Below, piece after piece: positions 28,107 through 37,569 of a stretch of 64,000 nt of DNA (its first letter is position 1; each line of letters starts with the position of its first letter). The position numbers and the translations under genes were made by a program. The DNA lies in the NCBI RefSeq assembly GCF_036227205.1, contig NZ_CP109442.1:5146001-5210000 (forward strand). The letters run 5' to 3'. Source of the DNA: Amycolatopsis sp. NBC_01480. Lineage in GTDB: Bacteria > Actinomycetota > Actinomycetes > Mycobacteriales > Pseudonocardiaceae. The notes under the pieces are model-generated. The model was not told the DNA's origin and did not search any database. It was given only the letters and a program-made list of their open reading frames with translations.

Positions 28107-28923
28107 TGCTCATCGCGCCGGGGCCGACGTGGGCGCCGATCACCGTGCTGGCGTCGCCGACGATCACGTCGGCGATGTCCGGAATCTCCTGCTTCAGCCG
28201 CCGGACGACCTCGCGCTCGTCGGAGCCGAACCGCGTGATCGCGAGGTCCACCTTCCGGTCGCCGGCCGCCCGCACGGCGAGCTCGACGAGCCGGTTCATG
28301 GCTCTTTTCGTGCCCGGGACCCGGGCGAGCGGGCCGATCTCGCCGTTGCGGACAGTGAGCAGCGGCTTGATCGAGAACGCGTTGCCCAGCAGCGACTGGG
28401 CGGCGCCGACGCGTCCGGTGCGCCGCAGGTATTCGAGGGTGTCGACGTAGATCAGTTCGGTGGAGCCGCGAACGCGTCGTTCGGCGGCTTCGAGCACACG
28501 TTCCAGCTGGCCGCCGGCGCCGGCGACGCGCGCGGCGGACACCGCCGCGAAGCCCAGGCTCATGCTGGCCGTGCCACTGTCGATGATGTGGACGGGGATG
28601 CGGACCTGCTGCGCGGCTTCGCGGGCGGCTTGGACGGTCGCGGAGAGGCGGCCGGAGATGTGCATGCTCACGATCGCCGAAGCGCCACTGGACGCGGCGT
28701 CCTGGTAGGTCCAGAAGAACGCCCCCGGATCGGGTGGCGACGTGCTGACCGGCCGGCCGGCCTTCATGGCGTCGATGAGCTGACTGCGATCGAACCGGTG
28801 CTCGTCGTCCGTGACGTCCCCTGCGTGCAGCTGGACCTGCACGACTCCGATGCCCCAACGGGCGGCGAGCTGATCGGGCAGGCACGAGGTCGAGTCGGTG
28901 ACTACGGCGATGTGCGCGGACAT
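28084..28923 (-). CDS. DegV-family fatty acid-binding protein
   Basis: 279 residues. VVTDSTSCLPDQLAARWGI at the N terminus, TSPPDPGAFF and the SISGRLSAT-like SMHISGRLSATVQAA are DegV/EDD-fold signatures; the family holds a fatty acid for presentation to FakA-type kinases. No kinase gene is nearby. A TAACCT hexamer lies 8 nt before ATG, so the leader is very short or absent. Confidence 0.9.
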   Translation of the reverse strand: MSAHIAVVTDSTSCLPDQLAARWGIGVVQVQLHAGDVTDDEHRFDRSQLIDAMKAGRPVSTSPPDPGAFFWTYQDAASSGASAIVSMHISGRLSATVQAAREAAQQVRIPVHIIDSGTASMSLGFAAVSAARVAGAGGQLERVLEAAERRVRGSTELIYVDTLEYLRRTGRVGAAQSLLGNAFSIKPLLTVRNGEIGPLARVPGTKRAMNRLVELAVRAAGDRKVDLAITRFGSDEREVVRRLKQEIPDIADVIVGDASTVIGAHVGPGAMSITVSPVN

Positions 28924-28946
28924 GGTGGGGGAGGTTAATGCCTATC

Positions 28947-28965
28947 GGCCTACTGCCCGTAGGCC
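28947..28965. promoter_or_regulatory. Inverted repeat upstream of degV
   Basis: GGCCTAC (28947-28953), TGCCC, GTAGGCC (28959-28965): perfect 7-bp arms in the degV-etfB divergent gap, located over the likely -35 region of degV. Candidate operator; regulator unknown. Confidence 0.4.
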
Positions 28966-29166
28966 ACCGTTGCTCCGATCGGGCGAGCGGTGTGCTGTGC
29001 GGGTTAATCGACCGACTACCGGGACTATGGTCCCAATAGATTGCTCATCCAGGTGAATGCCGTCACCTCGGCGGGTCCGGTCGCTCGAATGGCCCTAATC
29101 TACCGGCCAGTAGAGCACTGTCCCGCGGCCGAAAGCCGGCCCCTACCGGGAGGTCGAAGAAGACCT

Positions 29167-29952
29167 ATGACGAACATCGTTGTCCTGGTCAAGCAGGTAC
29201 CGGACACCTACTCGGAGCGGAAGCTCTCCGGTGCCGACAACACCCTTGACCGTGAATCAGCCGACGCCGTGCTCGACGAGATCAACGAGAAGGCCGTCGA
29301 AGAGGCCCTGAAGATCAAGGAGGCGGGTGAGGGCGAGGTCACGGTGATCTCCGTCGGCCCCGACCGCGCCACCGACGCGATCCGCAAGGCGCTGTCCATG
29401 GGCGCCGACAAGGCCGTCCACGTTTCCGACGAGGCCCTGCACGGCTCCGACGCGATCGCCACCGCCAAGGTGCTGGTCGCCGCGATCGGCAAGGTCGAAG
29501 GTTACGACCTGATCATCGCCGGCAACGAGGCCTCCGACGGCCGCGGTGCCGCCGTGCCCGCGATCGTCGCCGAGCTGCTCGGCCTGCCGCAGCTGACCTA
29601 CGTGCGCCAGCTGAGCGTCGAGGGCACCACCGTGAAGGCCGACCGCGAGACCGAGGACGGCATCACCCACCTCGAGGCGAGCCTGCCCGCGCTGGTGAGC
29701 GTCGGCGAGAAGATCAACGAGCCGCGCTACCCGTCCTTCAAGGGCATCATGGCCGCGAAGAAGAAGCCGGTCGAGACGCTGACCATCGCCGACCTGGGCA
29801 TCGACGCGGGCGAGGTCGGCCTCGCCAACGCGTGGTCCACCGTCGTCGAATCCTCCCCGAAGCCGCCGCGCACCGCGGGCGAGAAGGTCGAGGACGAGGG
29901 TGACGGCGGCACGAAGGTCGCCGAGTACCTGGTCGCGCAGAAGCTCATCTGA
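29167..29952 (+). CDS. fixA: Electron transfer flavoprotein beta subunit
   Basis: 261 residues. MTNIVVLVKQVPDTYSERKL, the DLIIAGNEASDGRGAAVPAIVAELL signature interrupted for length, and EKINEPRYPSFKGIMAAKKKP are hallmark EtfB segments. It pairs with EtfA to carry electrons from acyl-CoA dehydrogenases to the membrane quinone pool; AMP and FAD sites lie across the dimer. ATG 29167 has GAAGAAG and GGGAGG upstream. It begins a two-gene operon with a 27-nt gap. Confidence 0.95.
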   Translation: MTNIVVLVKQVPDTYSERKLSGADNTLDRESADAVLDEINEKAVEEALKIKEAGEGEVTVISVGPDRATDAIRKALSMGADKAVHVSDEALHGSDAIATAKVLVAAIGKVEGYDLIIAGNEASDGRGAAVPAIVAELLGLPQLTYVRQLSVEGTTVKADRETEDGITHLEASLPALVSVGEKINEPRYPSFKGIMAAKKKPVETLTIADLGIDAGEVGLANAWSTVVESSPKPPRTAGEKVEDEGDGGTKVAEYLVAQKLI

Positions 29953-29979
29953 GACACGGTTTCGAGGAGGATTCTAGAA

Positions 29980-30939
29980 ATGGCTGAAGTACTCGTCCTC
30001 GTCGACCACGTCGACGGTGATGTCAAGAAGGTCACGCTCGAGCTGCTGACCGCGGCCCGCGCGCTGGGCGAGCCCTCCGCCGTGGTGGTGGGCCCGACCG
30101 GCACCGCGGCCAAGGCCAAGGCGGCGCTGGCCGGCCACGGCGCCGCGAAGGTGTACGCCGCCGAGGGCGACGCCGCCACCGGCTTCCTGGTGACCCCGAA
30201 GGTGGACGTGCTGGCGAAGCTCGCCGAGCAGGTCTCGCCGGCGGCCGTGCTCGTCGCGGCCAGCGCCGAGGGCAAGGAGGTGGCCGCTCGCGTCGCCGTC
30301 CGGCTCGGCTCCGGCCTGCTGTACGACGCCGTGGGCGTGAACGCCGACGGCTCCGTGGACCAGTCCATCTTCGGTGGCGCGTTCTCGGTGAAGTCCAAGT
30401 CCGCCAAGGGTTCCCCGGTGATCTCGGTGCGCCCGGGCGCGGTCGAGGCCGAGGCGGCCGAGGGCGCGGCGGCGGAAGAGACCGTCGAACTGCCGGAGCA
30501 GGACCCGGCGAAGTCCGCCAAGGTGACCGGCGTCGAGCCGATCGTCGGCGGCGACCGGCCGGAGCTCACCGAGGCGTCGATCGTCGTCTCCGGTGGCCGT
30601 GGCGTCGGCTCGGCGGAGAAGTTCGACGTCGTCGAGAAGCTGGCCGACTCGCTCGGCGCGGCCGTGGGCGCGTCGCGTGCCGCGGTCGACTCCGGCTACT
30701 ACCCGGCGCAGTTCCAGGTGGGCCAGACCGGCAAGACCGTGTCGCCGCAGCTGTACATCGCGCTCGGCATCTCCGGCGCGATCCAGCACCGCGCCGGCAT
30801 GCAGACCTCGAAGACGATCATCGCCGTCAACAAGGACGCCGAGGCCCCGATCTTCGAGATCGCCGACTTCGGCATCGTGGGCGACCTGTTCAACGTCGCG
30901 CCGCAGCTGACCGAGGCCGTGGACAAGCGCAAGGGCTGA
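29980..30939 (+). CDS. fixB: Electron transfer flavoprotein alpha subunit
   Basis: 319 residues. The C-terminal FAD domain is intact: [47 protein letters not shown] and [21 protein letters not shown] is 8 nt before ATG. It forms the heterodimer with the preceding beta subunit; a perfect terminator closes the operon. Confidence 0.96.
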   Translation: MAEVLVLVDHVDGDVKKVTLELLTAARALGEPSAVVVGPTGTAAKAKAALAGHGAAKVYAAEGDAATGFLVTPKVDVLAKLAEQVSPAAVLVAASAEGKEVAARVAVRLGSGLLYDAVGVNADGSVDQSIFGGAFSVKSKSAKGSPVISVRPGAVEAEAAEGAAAEETVELPEQDPAKSAKVTGVEPIVGGDRPELTEASIVVSGGRGVGSAEKFDVVEKLADSLGAAVGASRAAVDSGYYPAQFQVGQTGKTVSPQLYIALGISGAIQHRAGMQTSKTIIAVNKDAEAPIFEIADFGIVGDLFNVAPQLTEAVDKRKG

Positions 30940-30964
30940 GTTTTCCCGCTGCGGTTTTCCCGCT

Positions 30965-31000
30965 CCGAAGGCCGCCAGGGTCCGCCCTGGCGGCCTTCGG
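30965..31000 (+). terminator. Strong hairpin terminator after fixAB
   Basis: A perfect 16-bp stem (30965-30980 with 30985-31000) and TCCG tetraloop, 26 nt after the fixB stop. A short GTTTCC follows rather than a long T-tract. Confidence 0.8.
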
Positions 31001-31103
31001 CGTTTCCGGGCCGGGGGAGAAAACCCTCAATTAACTCAACGTGCACTGATCGGTCATCGATTCGCACTCTCCGCGGTTTCCGGGTGGCGGGTACACCTTG
31101 ACC

Positions 31104-31886
31104 ATGACGTCGTCACAGCTCCTCGTCAGCACTGATCAGGCCGGTGCCGAGCTTCCGGCAGACGCGCCGCGCTACTCCCTCCTCGTCGCCCACGGGAACC
31201 AAGAAGTGGTGGCCGCGCAAAAACTGCGGTACGAGGTCTTCGCCGAGGAGATGGGCGCGCACCTCAATTCCCCGGAACCCGGCTTGGACGTCGACCACTT
31301 CGACGAGTTCTGCGACCACCTCGTGGTGCGCGACGACCGGACCGGTGAGATCGTCGGCTGCTACCGGATGCTGCCGCCGGAGCGCGCCGTGCAGGCCGGA
31401 AGCCTTTACTCCGACAGCGAATTCGACCTGACGGCGCTCACCGGACTGCGCCCGTCGCTGGTCGAAACCGGCCGTTCGTGCGTGCACCCGGACCACCGCA
31501 GCGGCGCGGTCGTCGGCCTGGTGTGGGCCGGCATCGCGCGCTACATGCTGCTTTCGGGCCACCGTTACCTCGCCGGCTGCGCGTCGGTCCCGCTGACCGG
31601 CGGCGGCAGCTACGCCGCGGGCGTCTGGGACCTGGTGCGCGCCAAGCACTATTCGGACGAGGCCACTCGCGTTTCGCCGCTGCACCCGTGGCAGGTCGAC
31701 AGCGTCGCGCGCCCGGACCGCGCGGTGCTGCCGCCGCTGATCAAGGGTTATCTGCGGCTGGGCGCGAAGGTCTGCGGCCCGCCGGCGCTCGACGCGGACT
31801 TCGGCGTCGCGGACTTCTTCGTGCTGCTCGACCTGCACCAGGTGGACGAGCGGTACCTCAAGTTCTTCCTCGGGGTCCAGTCGTGA
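31104..31886 (+). CDS. OlsB-like GNAT acyltransferase (Rv3027c-like)
   Basis: 260 residues of the Acetyltransf_5 group: [13 protein letters not shown] near the N terminus, [21 protein letters not shown] and [10 protein letters not shown]. The group includes OlsB, which N-acylates ornithine with a 3-hydroxyacyl chain. The start is ATG 31104; a TTG two codons upstream is less likely. The next gene overlaps its stop as GTGA and is a PlsC-type acyltransferase, the same two-step set as OlsB/OlsA. Ornithine-lipid synthesis is therefore the leading hypothesis. Confidence 0.75.
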   Translation: MTSSQLLVSTDQAGAELPADAPRYSLLVAHGNQEVVAAQKLRYEVFAEEMGAHLNSPEPGLDVDHFDEFCDHLVVRDDRTGEIVGCYRMLPPERAVQAGSLYSDSEFDLTALTGLRPSLVETGRSCVHPDHRSGAVVGLVWAGIARYMLLSGHRYLAGCASVPLTGGGSYAAGVWDLVRAKHYSDEATRVSPLHPWQVDSVARPDRAVLPPLIKGYLRLGAKVCGPPALDADFGVADFFVLLDLHQVDERYLKFFLGVQS

Positions 31887-32899
31887 GCCACGCCTGGATG
31901 CCGACGTCGCCGTGTGGCGACGGCTGCCTCACCGAGGACGGGCCGACGGTCGGCCTCCCGCGCCGGGTGCTGCGGTTCAGCTGCGCGATTTCCGTTGTCG
32001 TGGCGGCATTGCTGACGGCGCCGCTGCTGCTCGTGCTGCGCGGACGCGGCCGGGAACGGTTGGTGCGCACCATCTTCCGCGCCGTGCTGCGGTCTTTCGG
32101 GGTGAAGCTGTCGGTGCACGGTGGCGCGGACTTCCTGGCCGCGCCCGCCGGCCGCGGCGCGCTGGTGGTGAACAACCACATCTCGTGGCTGGACATCGTC
32201 GCGATCAACGCGCTGCGCCCGATGCGCGCCCTCGCGAAGGTCGAAATCGGCGGCTGGCCGGTCCTGGGCACGCTGGTCCGCCGCGGCGGCAGCATCTTCC
32301 TGGACCGGACCCGCCTGCGCACGCTGCCCGGCACGATGACGGAACTCGCGGAGGCCCTGCGCTCCGGCTCACTCGTCAACGTCACCCCGGAAGGCACCAC
32401 CTGGTGCGGCCTGGCCTCCGGCCGCTTCACGACGGCCACCTTCCAGGCCGCCATCGACGGCGGCGTGCCCGTCCGCCCGATCGCGCTGCGCTACCGCCTG
32501 TCGGACGGCCGCGAGACCAGCCGCCCGTCGTTCGTGGGGCCGGAGTCGCTGATCGCGTCGCTGCGCCGGGTGGCCGCGCTCCGCGGGCTGGTGCTGGAGG
32601 TCCATGTCTGCCCGGAGATCGCGCCGGGCCGTGCGGAGGACCGACGGTCGCTGGCCGGGCTGGCGGAGGCTTCGGTCCATTCGGCACTCGGGACGGTCCG
32701 GATCCCGCCACAACGCCGTCGCCGCGTGGCGACCACGCCGACGGGGGGTCCTGCGGTTGGTGCTGGTGTCGGTTCTGCGGCTGGTGCTCGTCCCGCGGTC
32801 GGCTCTGCGGTTGGTGCTGGCGTCGGTACTGCTGCTGGTGCCCGTCCCGCGGTCGGCTCTGCGGTTGGCGCCCATCCTGTGGTCGGTTCTGCCGGTTGA
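31883..32899 (+). CDS. PlsC-type 1-acyl lysolipid acyltransferase with repeat-derived tail
   Basis: 338 residues. One hydrophobic anchor (about 30-52) precedes the acyltransferase domain with catalytic NHISWLD (HX4D, about 94-99) and the substrate motif TPEGTTWCG. It likely O-acylates a lysolipid made by the preceding OlsB-like protein, with which it shares a GTGA overlap. The last 46 residues are a Gly/Ala/Val repeat encoded by 54-bp tandem units (32759 onward) absent from ordinary PlsC proteins; the natural end of the domain is near residue 285. Confidence 0.8.
   Translation: MSHAWMPTSPCGDGCLTEDGPTVGLPRRVLRFSCAISVVVAALLTAPLLLVLRGRGRERLVRTIFRAVLRSFGVKLSVHGGADFLAAPAGRGALVVNNHISWLDIVAINALRPMRALAKVEIGGWPVLGTLVRRGGSIFLDRTRLRTLPGTMTELAEALRSGSLVNVTPEGTTWCGLASGRFTTATFQAAIDGGVPVRPIALRYRLSDGRETSRPSFVGPESLIASLRRVAALRGLVLEVHVCPEIAPGRAEDRRSLAGLAEASVHSALGTVRIPPQRRRRVATTPTGGPAVGAGVGSAAGARPAVGSAVGAGVGTAAGARPAVGSAVGAHPVVGSAG
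32759..32896 (+). repeat. 54-bp tandem repeat inside the acyltransferase 3' end
   Basis: Two near-identical 54-bp units (32759-32812, 32813-32866) and a partial third encode GAGVGSAAGARPAVGSAV in frame. Related but decayed words (GGTTSTGCGGTTGGTGC type) continue past the stop to about 33010. Confidence 0.85.
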
Positions 32900-33119
32900 T
32901 GCCTGTCCTGCGGTTGGGTCTGCTGTCGGCGCGGTGACTGCTCCGGTTGTCACTCCGACTACCCACTCGGCCCTCCGCGTGACGCTCGGTTCGGGAGCTG
33001 TCCGGTGTCCGCTCGGGTAGCTGCGCGGGTCACCCGTCCGGTGCGTGTTCCGGCTCCGGCCGCGCGGACTGGCATCAGCTCCGCGGTTGCTCCGAAGGCC
33101 CGTCCGAACGCCACTCCGA

Positions 33120-33520
33120 CTGCTTGATCGGCGGCTTCCCGGACCGGCTCCTTGCCAGACCGGCGGCTTGCTGGGCTCGCCTGCGTACCCGGACTAGCGG
33201 CTTGCTGAGCCGGGCTGTGTGCCGGGCCATCGGCTTGGTGGACTTAGCCGTTCGCCGGATCGGTGGCTTGCTGGACTTAGCCGTTTGCCGGGCCGGCGAC
33301 TGGCTGGGCCTAGCCGCTTGCCGGCTCGGCGGGTTGCCGGACTTGGCTGTTGCCGGGCGGCGGATGACCAGATCTGCCCGCTTGCCGGACTAACGCCTTC
33401 CCGGCCTTCACTACTTGCCGGACGTCGGCTTATCGGACATGACTACTTGCCGGGCCAGCGGGTTGACGAGCTTGGCTGTTTGCCGGACGCCGGCTCTCCG
33501 GACATGACTATTTGCCGGAC
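33120..33520. repeat. Degenerate 33-bp tandem array
   Basis: The units at 33208, 33241, 33274 and 33307 are exactly 33 bp apart and share the words GCCGKKTGCCGG and CGGCTTGCTG; similar units with ACTTGCCGGAC and TCGGACATGACT continue to about 33520. The array fills most of the convergent gap between the plsC-like and quinone oxidoreductase genes. No gene is seen. Confidence 0.8.
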
Positions 33521-33561
33521 TGCGCCCAACCCCCGTCGTCCAGTTGCCGCCGGTGTCGCGC

Positions 33562-33591
33562 CGCCCGGCCGAATCCTCGTTCGGCCGGGCG
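33562..33591. terminator. Hairpin terminator at quinone oxidoreductase end
   Basis: CGCCCGGCCGAA (33562-33573) and TTCGGCCGGGCG (33580-33591), perfect 12-bp stem, 6-nt loop, 18 nt past the oxidoreductase stop. It marks the edge of the repeat-filled gap. Confidence 0.7.
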
Positions 33592-33608
33592 AGCCGTTCC
33601 CGGCGTCG

Positions 33609-34514
33609 TCAGGAAACGGCGAGAGTGATCTTGCCGCCCGGGTGACCGTCCAGGCTTTCGCGCAGGGCGTCGGCCGCGTCGGCCAGCGGGTAGCTCCTCC
33701 CCTGGGCGATCCGCAGCCCGCGCTGGACGTGCTCCAGGATCGTGTTCAGCACCTCGGTGCTCTGCCCGTCGCTGCCACCTGCGGAGAACGTCAGGCCGAG
33801 CTGGAACGCGGCCGGGTCCGCGATGGTCACCACTCGCTCCTGCGAACCGAGCAGTTCGACGGAGTCCGGCAGCACGCCGTGGCCGGAAGCGTCGAAGACG
33901 GCGTCGACGGGACGGTCCGTCGCCTCGCGGACGCGTTCGGGCCAGCCCTCGCCGTAGAGGATCGGGATCGCGCCGAGGGACTTGACGTCGTCGAGGCTGC
34001 GCTGGCCCGCGGTGCCGAGGACGGTCGCGCCGAGGGCGACGGCCATCTGCGTCGCGATCCGTCCGACGGCGCCGCTCGCGCCGTGGATCAAGAGCACCTC
34101 ACCGGACTTGACGCCGAGCAGGCTGAGCACGCGCAACGCGGTTTCGCCGGCCACCGGCAACGCGACGGCGTCCGCCCAGGAGAGGCTCGACGGCTTGCGC
34201 GTGATCGCCTCGGCCAGCGCGTACTCGGCGTACGAGCCGGTGGCCGACCAGCCGAAGACCTCGTCGCCGACGGCGAAGGCCGCGCCTTCACCGGCCGCGT
34301 CGACGACCCCGGCCAGCTCAAAGCCCGGGATCTGCTCGCCGTCCGGCTTCTTGTCCTCGCTCATGCCGCCGCTGAGGATTTTCCAGTCGAGGGGGTTCAC
34401 GCCGGCCGTGCGGACGGCGACGCGGACCTGGCCGGGGCCGGGCTCGGGCACCGGTACCTCGCTCAGCCGCAGGACTTCCGGCCCGCCGTACTCGGCGAAG
34501 GTGATGGCTCGCAT
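33609..34514 (-). CDS. NADP-dependent quinone oxidoreductase (MDR, zeta-crystallin-like)
   Basis: 301 residues. Zn-free medium-chain reductase: N-terminal GroES-like part (AGVNPLDWKILSG, PGFELAGVV, VGDEVFG) and Rossmann motif HGASGAVGRIATQMA (about 148-162). It probably reduces quinones or enones with NADPH. AAGGAGAG is 10 nt before ATG. It is divergent from the LuxR-type regulator across 153 nt, which may control it. Confidence 0.88.
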   Translation of the reverse strand: MRAITFAEYGGPEVLRLSEVPVPEPGPGQVRVAVRTAGVNPLDWKILSGGMSEDKKPDGEQIPGFELAGVVDAAGEGAAFAVGDEVFGWSATGSYAEYALAEAITRKPSSLSWADAVALPVAGETALRVLSLLGVKSGEVLLIHGASGAVGRIATQMAVALGATVLGTAGQRSLDDVKSLGAIPILYGEGWPERVREATDRPVDAVFDASGHGVLPDSVELLGSQERVVTIADPAAFQLGLTFSAGGSDGQSTEVLNTILEHVQRGLRIAQGRSYPLADAADALRESLDGHPGGKITLAVS

Positions 34515-34667
34515 GGGGGTTCACACTCTCCTTCGATTCAGGACGCCCGGTCGAACGTCCTGCCTAGAGTCAACTGTTCCCGGTCGCCGTCCGAACCGCT
34601 CGGACGAGCAGCGTTCACTAGCCGGACGAGTAGCCGGGCCCACCGCGCACGTCCCTACTGTGGACGT

Positions 34668-35954
34668 ATGGACGAATCCTGGGCTGATCCGGCGCACCTG
34701 CTCGACGTGGTCACGCGCATCATCTCGGCGCCCCGGCCCGAGCTGCTGCCCCGGTTCTCGCGTGAGCTCGCGGCCGTGCTGCCGCACCGCGCGGCGGCCA
34801 TGCAGACCGGCGACTGCACGCGCAGTCCGTTCAAGGTCACCGGCGACACGACCGTGACGGACGCCGTGACCAGCGCCGAGCTGGAGCGCCTCGCGGACGT
34901 CGGCGTCGCGGGCGAGGCGGTGGTCGTCGAGGGGGTGCTAGCGGGCGTCGAGAGGACGCTTGTCCTGCTGACCTCGCGGCCGGCCGTCGGCAACGGGGCG
35001 ATGCTGGTCGTGGTTCCCGACGGTGCCGTCCCGTCGGCGCGCGACCTCGGCCTCGCCGCCCGGCTGTGGCACCTGTCCTGCACGGACGCCGGCCAGCGGG
35101 CCGTCGACCCTGGCCCCGACGTGCTCGCCACGAACCTCGCCGCGGCGGCCGCCCGCGCCCAGACCGTGACGGACCTCGGCCAAACCCACGCGACGACGCT
35201 CGTCGCCCTGCTTTCGGTACTCCGCTCGGGCCGGCTGGGGGACAGCGCCGCTCGCCAGATGGCGACGGATCTGGCCGCTCGCGCCCTCGTTGACCTCCGC
35301 GCGGTGACGGAACGTGATGAAGTGCTGTCGGCGGAGTCTGCTCGCGCCGCGTTCAGGGTGCTCTCGGAGCAGCTCGCGCCCGTCGTCAGCCACGCTGAGG
35401 TCGGGGTGGACCTGGTCGGCCCGGTCGAGGACCGCCGGCTGCCGCAGGACATCGCGCACACCGCCCGCACGGTGACGCGTGGCCTGGTCATCGCCGCGCT
35501 CGACCGCCCCGGCACTACCCGTGCCCGCGCCTCCTGGCACTTCGACGGCCCCGTCCTCCGCATCACCGTCCGCGACGACGGCCCGGACGCCCCCGACATC
35601 GTCGTCGCCCCGGGCCTCACCGAGCGCATCACCCCGCTCGGCGGCCACTGGGAGGTGGACACCGTCCCCGGCTGGGGGACGACGATCACCGCCGCCCTGC
35701 CGCTGACCACCGCCGAACCGCCCGAGCTGCGCCCGCTGGACCGGCTGAACGCGCGTGAGCTGGAGGTGCTCGCAGGCATTTCGGAGGGATTGCGCAACCG
35801 TCAGATCGCCGACCGGCTGCAGCTGAGCGAGCACACGGTGAAGTTCCACGTCCGCAACCTGCTGGAGAAACTGAAGGTCACCTCCCGCGGCCAGGCCGCC
35901 GCCCTCGCCCACGACCTGCGCCTGGAGCCGGTCACGGTCCACCGGACGGCGTGA
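34668..35954 (+). CDS. LuxR-type regulator with a histidine-kinase-like ATPase module
   Basis: 428 residues. Residues 1 to about 165 resemble a sensory domain without membrane segments. Residues 170-345 have a dimerisation-helix plus HATPase-like layout (VRDDGPDAPDIVV resembling a G1 box, VPGWGTTITAALPL resembling a G2 end). The last 65 residues are a LuxR/GerE HTH (LNARELEVLAGISEGLRNRQ, LSEHTVKFHVRN). Fusing a kinase-like core directly to the DNA-binding domain is unusual. A TACTGT hexamer lies 6 nt before ATG 34668 (leaderless). Confidence 0.75.
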   Translation: MDESWADPAHLLDVVTRIISAPRPELLPRFSRELAAVLPHRAAAMQTGDCTRSPFKVTGDTTVTDAVTSAELERLADVGVAGEAVVVEGVLAGVERTLVLLTSRPAVGNGAMLVVVPDGAVPSARDLGLAARLWHLSCTDAGQRAVDPGPDVLATNLAAAAARAQTVTDLGQTHATTLVALLSVLRSGRLGDSAARQMATDLAARALVDLRAVTERDEVLSAESARAAFRVLSEQLAPVVSHAEVGVDLVGPVEDRRLPQDIAHTARTVTRGLVIAALDRPGTTRARASWHFDGPVLRITVRDDGPDAPDIVVAPGLTERITPLGGHWEVDTVPGWGTTITAALPLTTAEPPELRPLDRLNARELEVLAGISEGLRNRQIADRLQLSEHTVKFHVRNLLEKLKVTSRGQAAALAHDLRLEPVTVHRTA

Positions 35955-36264
35955 GTTCCACTGCCGATCGCTGACCACCGGATCGCGTGAGCCCCGCGCC
36001 GATCGCTACGCGTACGTCTGTGCTCAGGCGACCTGTTTCCTAACTCACGCCAGGTTTCTGCCCGCCGGCTCCGCGCCGTGTGACTGGCTTTCGACTCGTT
36101 TTGGTGAGCTCTGTGCACTGCTCGGCTGCCGGTCAACGGCGGGTTTTCTCGGCGCGCTGGGCCATCTCGCCTCAGACTCCACTGCGCTGCCCTGTGGGTA
36201 GGCCCGTCTCCTTGCTTGCGCCGCGAATGCTTACTGCGCCGCGAACCTCGCCACGCCGCGAAAC
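35955..36264. other. Intergenic region left of the insertion sequence
   Basis: 310 nt with no credible gene, hairpin or repeat array. It ends in AAC, the 3-bp duplication flanking the insertion sequence. The matching right flank (37600-37836) is also featureless, so the element inserted into non-coding DNA. Confidence 0.6.
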
Positions 36265-36331
36265 TGAGGTTCCCCCTGGGCGGTGGACACCGAGCTAGCA
36301 GGACTGCGGTCCTGCTGGAAGGATGTCCGTT

Positions 36332-36655
36332 ATGCCTCCTCGTAAGCGTCGGTCGTACACGGCCGAGTACAAGATTGAGGCTGCGCATCGTGTGATCGAC
36401 TCCGACCGCACGATCGCCGAGGTTGCCCGTGAGCTGGGGATCGATCCGGGGATGTTCAGTGTCTGGGTCAAAGACGAACGGCGGAGGATCGCCGCCGCCG
36501 GGGTCCACGGCGAGAAACCCCTGGAAGCTGCAGAGCAAGCCGAACTGCTGCGATTGCGCAGGCAGGTGGCCGAGCTGGAGAAGGACAACGCGTTCTTGGT
36601 AAAAGCGTCGGCGTACTTTGCCGCGATGCAGAAGAACCCGCGAGGTTCGATCTGA
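36332..36655 (+). CDS. IS3-family transposase OrfA
   Basis: 107 residues. An N-terminal helix-turn-helix (YTAEYKIEAAHRVIDSD, TIAEVARELGIDPGMFSVWV) binds the element ends and a leucine-zipper-like helix (LLRLRRQVAELEKDNAFLVK) mediates multimerisation. ATG 36332 is placed 9 nt after GGAAGG, better than ATG 36323. Its stop overlaps the orfB start by one base (TGATG). Confidence 0.92.
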   Translation: MPPRKRRSYTAEYKIEAAHRVIDSDRTIAEVARELGIDPGMFSVWVKDERRRIAAAGVHGEKPLEAAEQAELLRLRRQVAELEKDNAFLVKASAYFAAMQKNPRGSI

Positions 36656-37569
36656 TGGCGAAGTACGCCGGCCCCGACGAGCCCGCCGGCTCCACACCAC
36701 CCGAGGGCACACGGTTCTCTGTCCTGCGCATGGCGCGGCTGCTCGGTGTCTCGACGTCCGGCTACTACGCGTACATGAAACGTTCCGCAGCAACGATGTT
36801 GACGCCCCGGCGGCAGCGCCGCGCTGATCTGGCGGTGAAGATCCTCGACGTACACACCGAGTCCGACGGTACCTACGGGTCCCCGCGGATCACCGCCGAA
36901 CTACGGGCACGCGGTGAAACAGTGAACGAGAAAACCGTCGCGGCAATCATGGCCGGAATCGGGATCGAGGGCATCAGTCCCCGCACCTTCAAAGTCCGCA
37001 CCACGGTGGTTGACCCGGCGGCGTCGTTTCCGCCGGATCTGGTGCGACGCAACTTCGACCAGGGCAAGCTCGACGCGGTCTGGCTGACCGACATCACCTA
37101 CCTCACCTGCGGTGAGGGTGATCTGTACTTGTGCGCGATCCGCGACGGGCATTCCCGCCGCGTGCTCGGGCACATCGTCGCCGACCATATCGGTGCTGAC
37201 ATGGTCTGTGAGGCCATCGACGCGGCGGTGGCCTGCCGCAGCCGCGGTGTCGCCGGCACAGTGCTGCATTCCGATCGCGGTGGGGAATTCACGGCCGGGT
37301 TGACGGCGCGAGCCTGCGACCGGTACGGGTTGAAACGGTCGATGGGTGAGACCGGTATCTGCTGGGACAACAGCCCCGCGGAATCGTTCTGGTCAACGTT
37401 CAAGCACGAGTACTTTTACCGCCACACGTTCACAGTCAAGGCAGAACTTGTTGCTGCAGTTGACAAGTGGATCGGTCGGTACAACAATGAGAGGCGTCAC
37501 TCGGCTATCGGGATGCTCAATCCTGTGTGCTACGAACAGTCCCTGACAGGCGCAGCGAAAGCTGCTTGA
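36655..37569 (+). CDS. IS3-family transposase OrfB (DDE integrase)
   Basis: 304 residues. The HTH_21-like segment (SDGTYGSPRITAELR) precedes the rve integrase core with DDE residues in WLTDITYL, LHSDRGGEF and ESFWSTFKHE. It catalyses strand transfer of the element. It starts by TGATG stop-start coupling with orfA instead of requiring an obvious A-rich frameshift site. Confidence 0.95.
   Translation: MAKYAGPDEPAGSTPPEGTRFSVLRMARLLGVSTSGYYAYMKRSAATMLTPRRQRRADLAVKILDVHTESDGTYGSPRITAELRARGETVNEKTVAAIMAGIGIEGISPRTFKVRTTVVDPAASFPPDLVRRNFDQGKLDAVWLTDITYLTCGEGDLYLCAIRDGHSRRVLGHIVADHIGADMVCEAIDAAVACRSRGVAGTVLHSDRGGEFTAGLTARACDRYGLKRSMGETGICWDNSPAESFWSTFKHEYFYRHTFTVKAELVAAVDKWIGRYNNERRHSAIGMLNPVCYEQSLTGAAKAA

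Noticed and set aside
36540..36655. Programmed -1 frameshift in the insertion sequence
   Set aside because: No A-rich slippery run with a following stem was seen; TGATG coupling explains OrfB expression.
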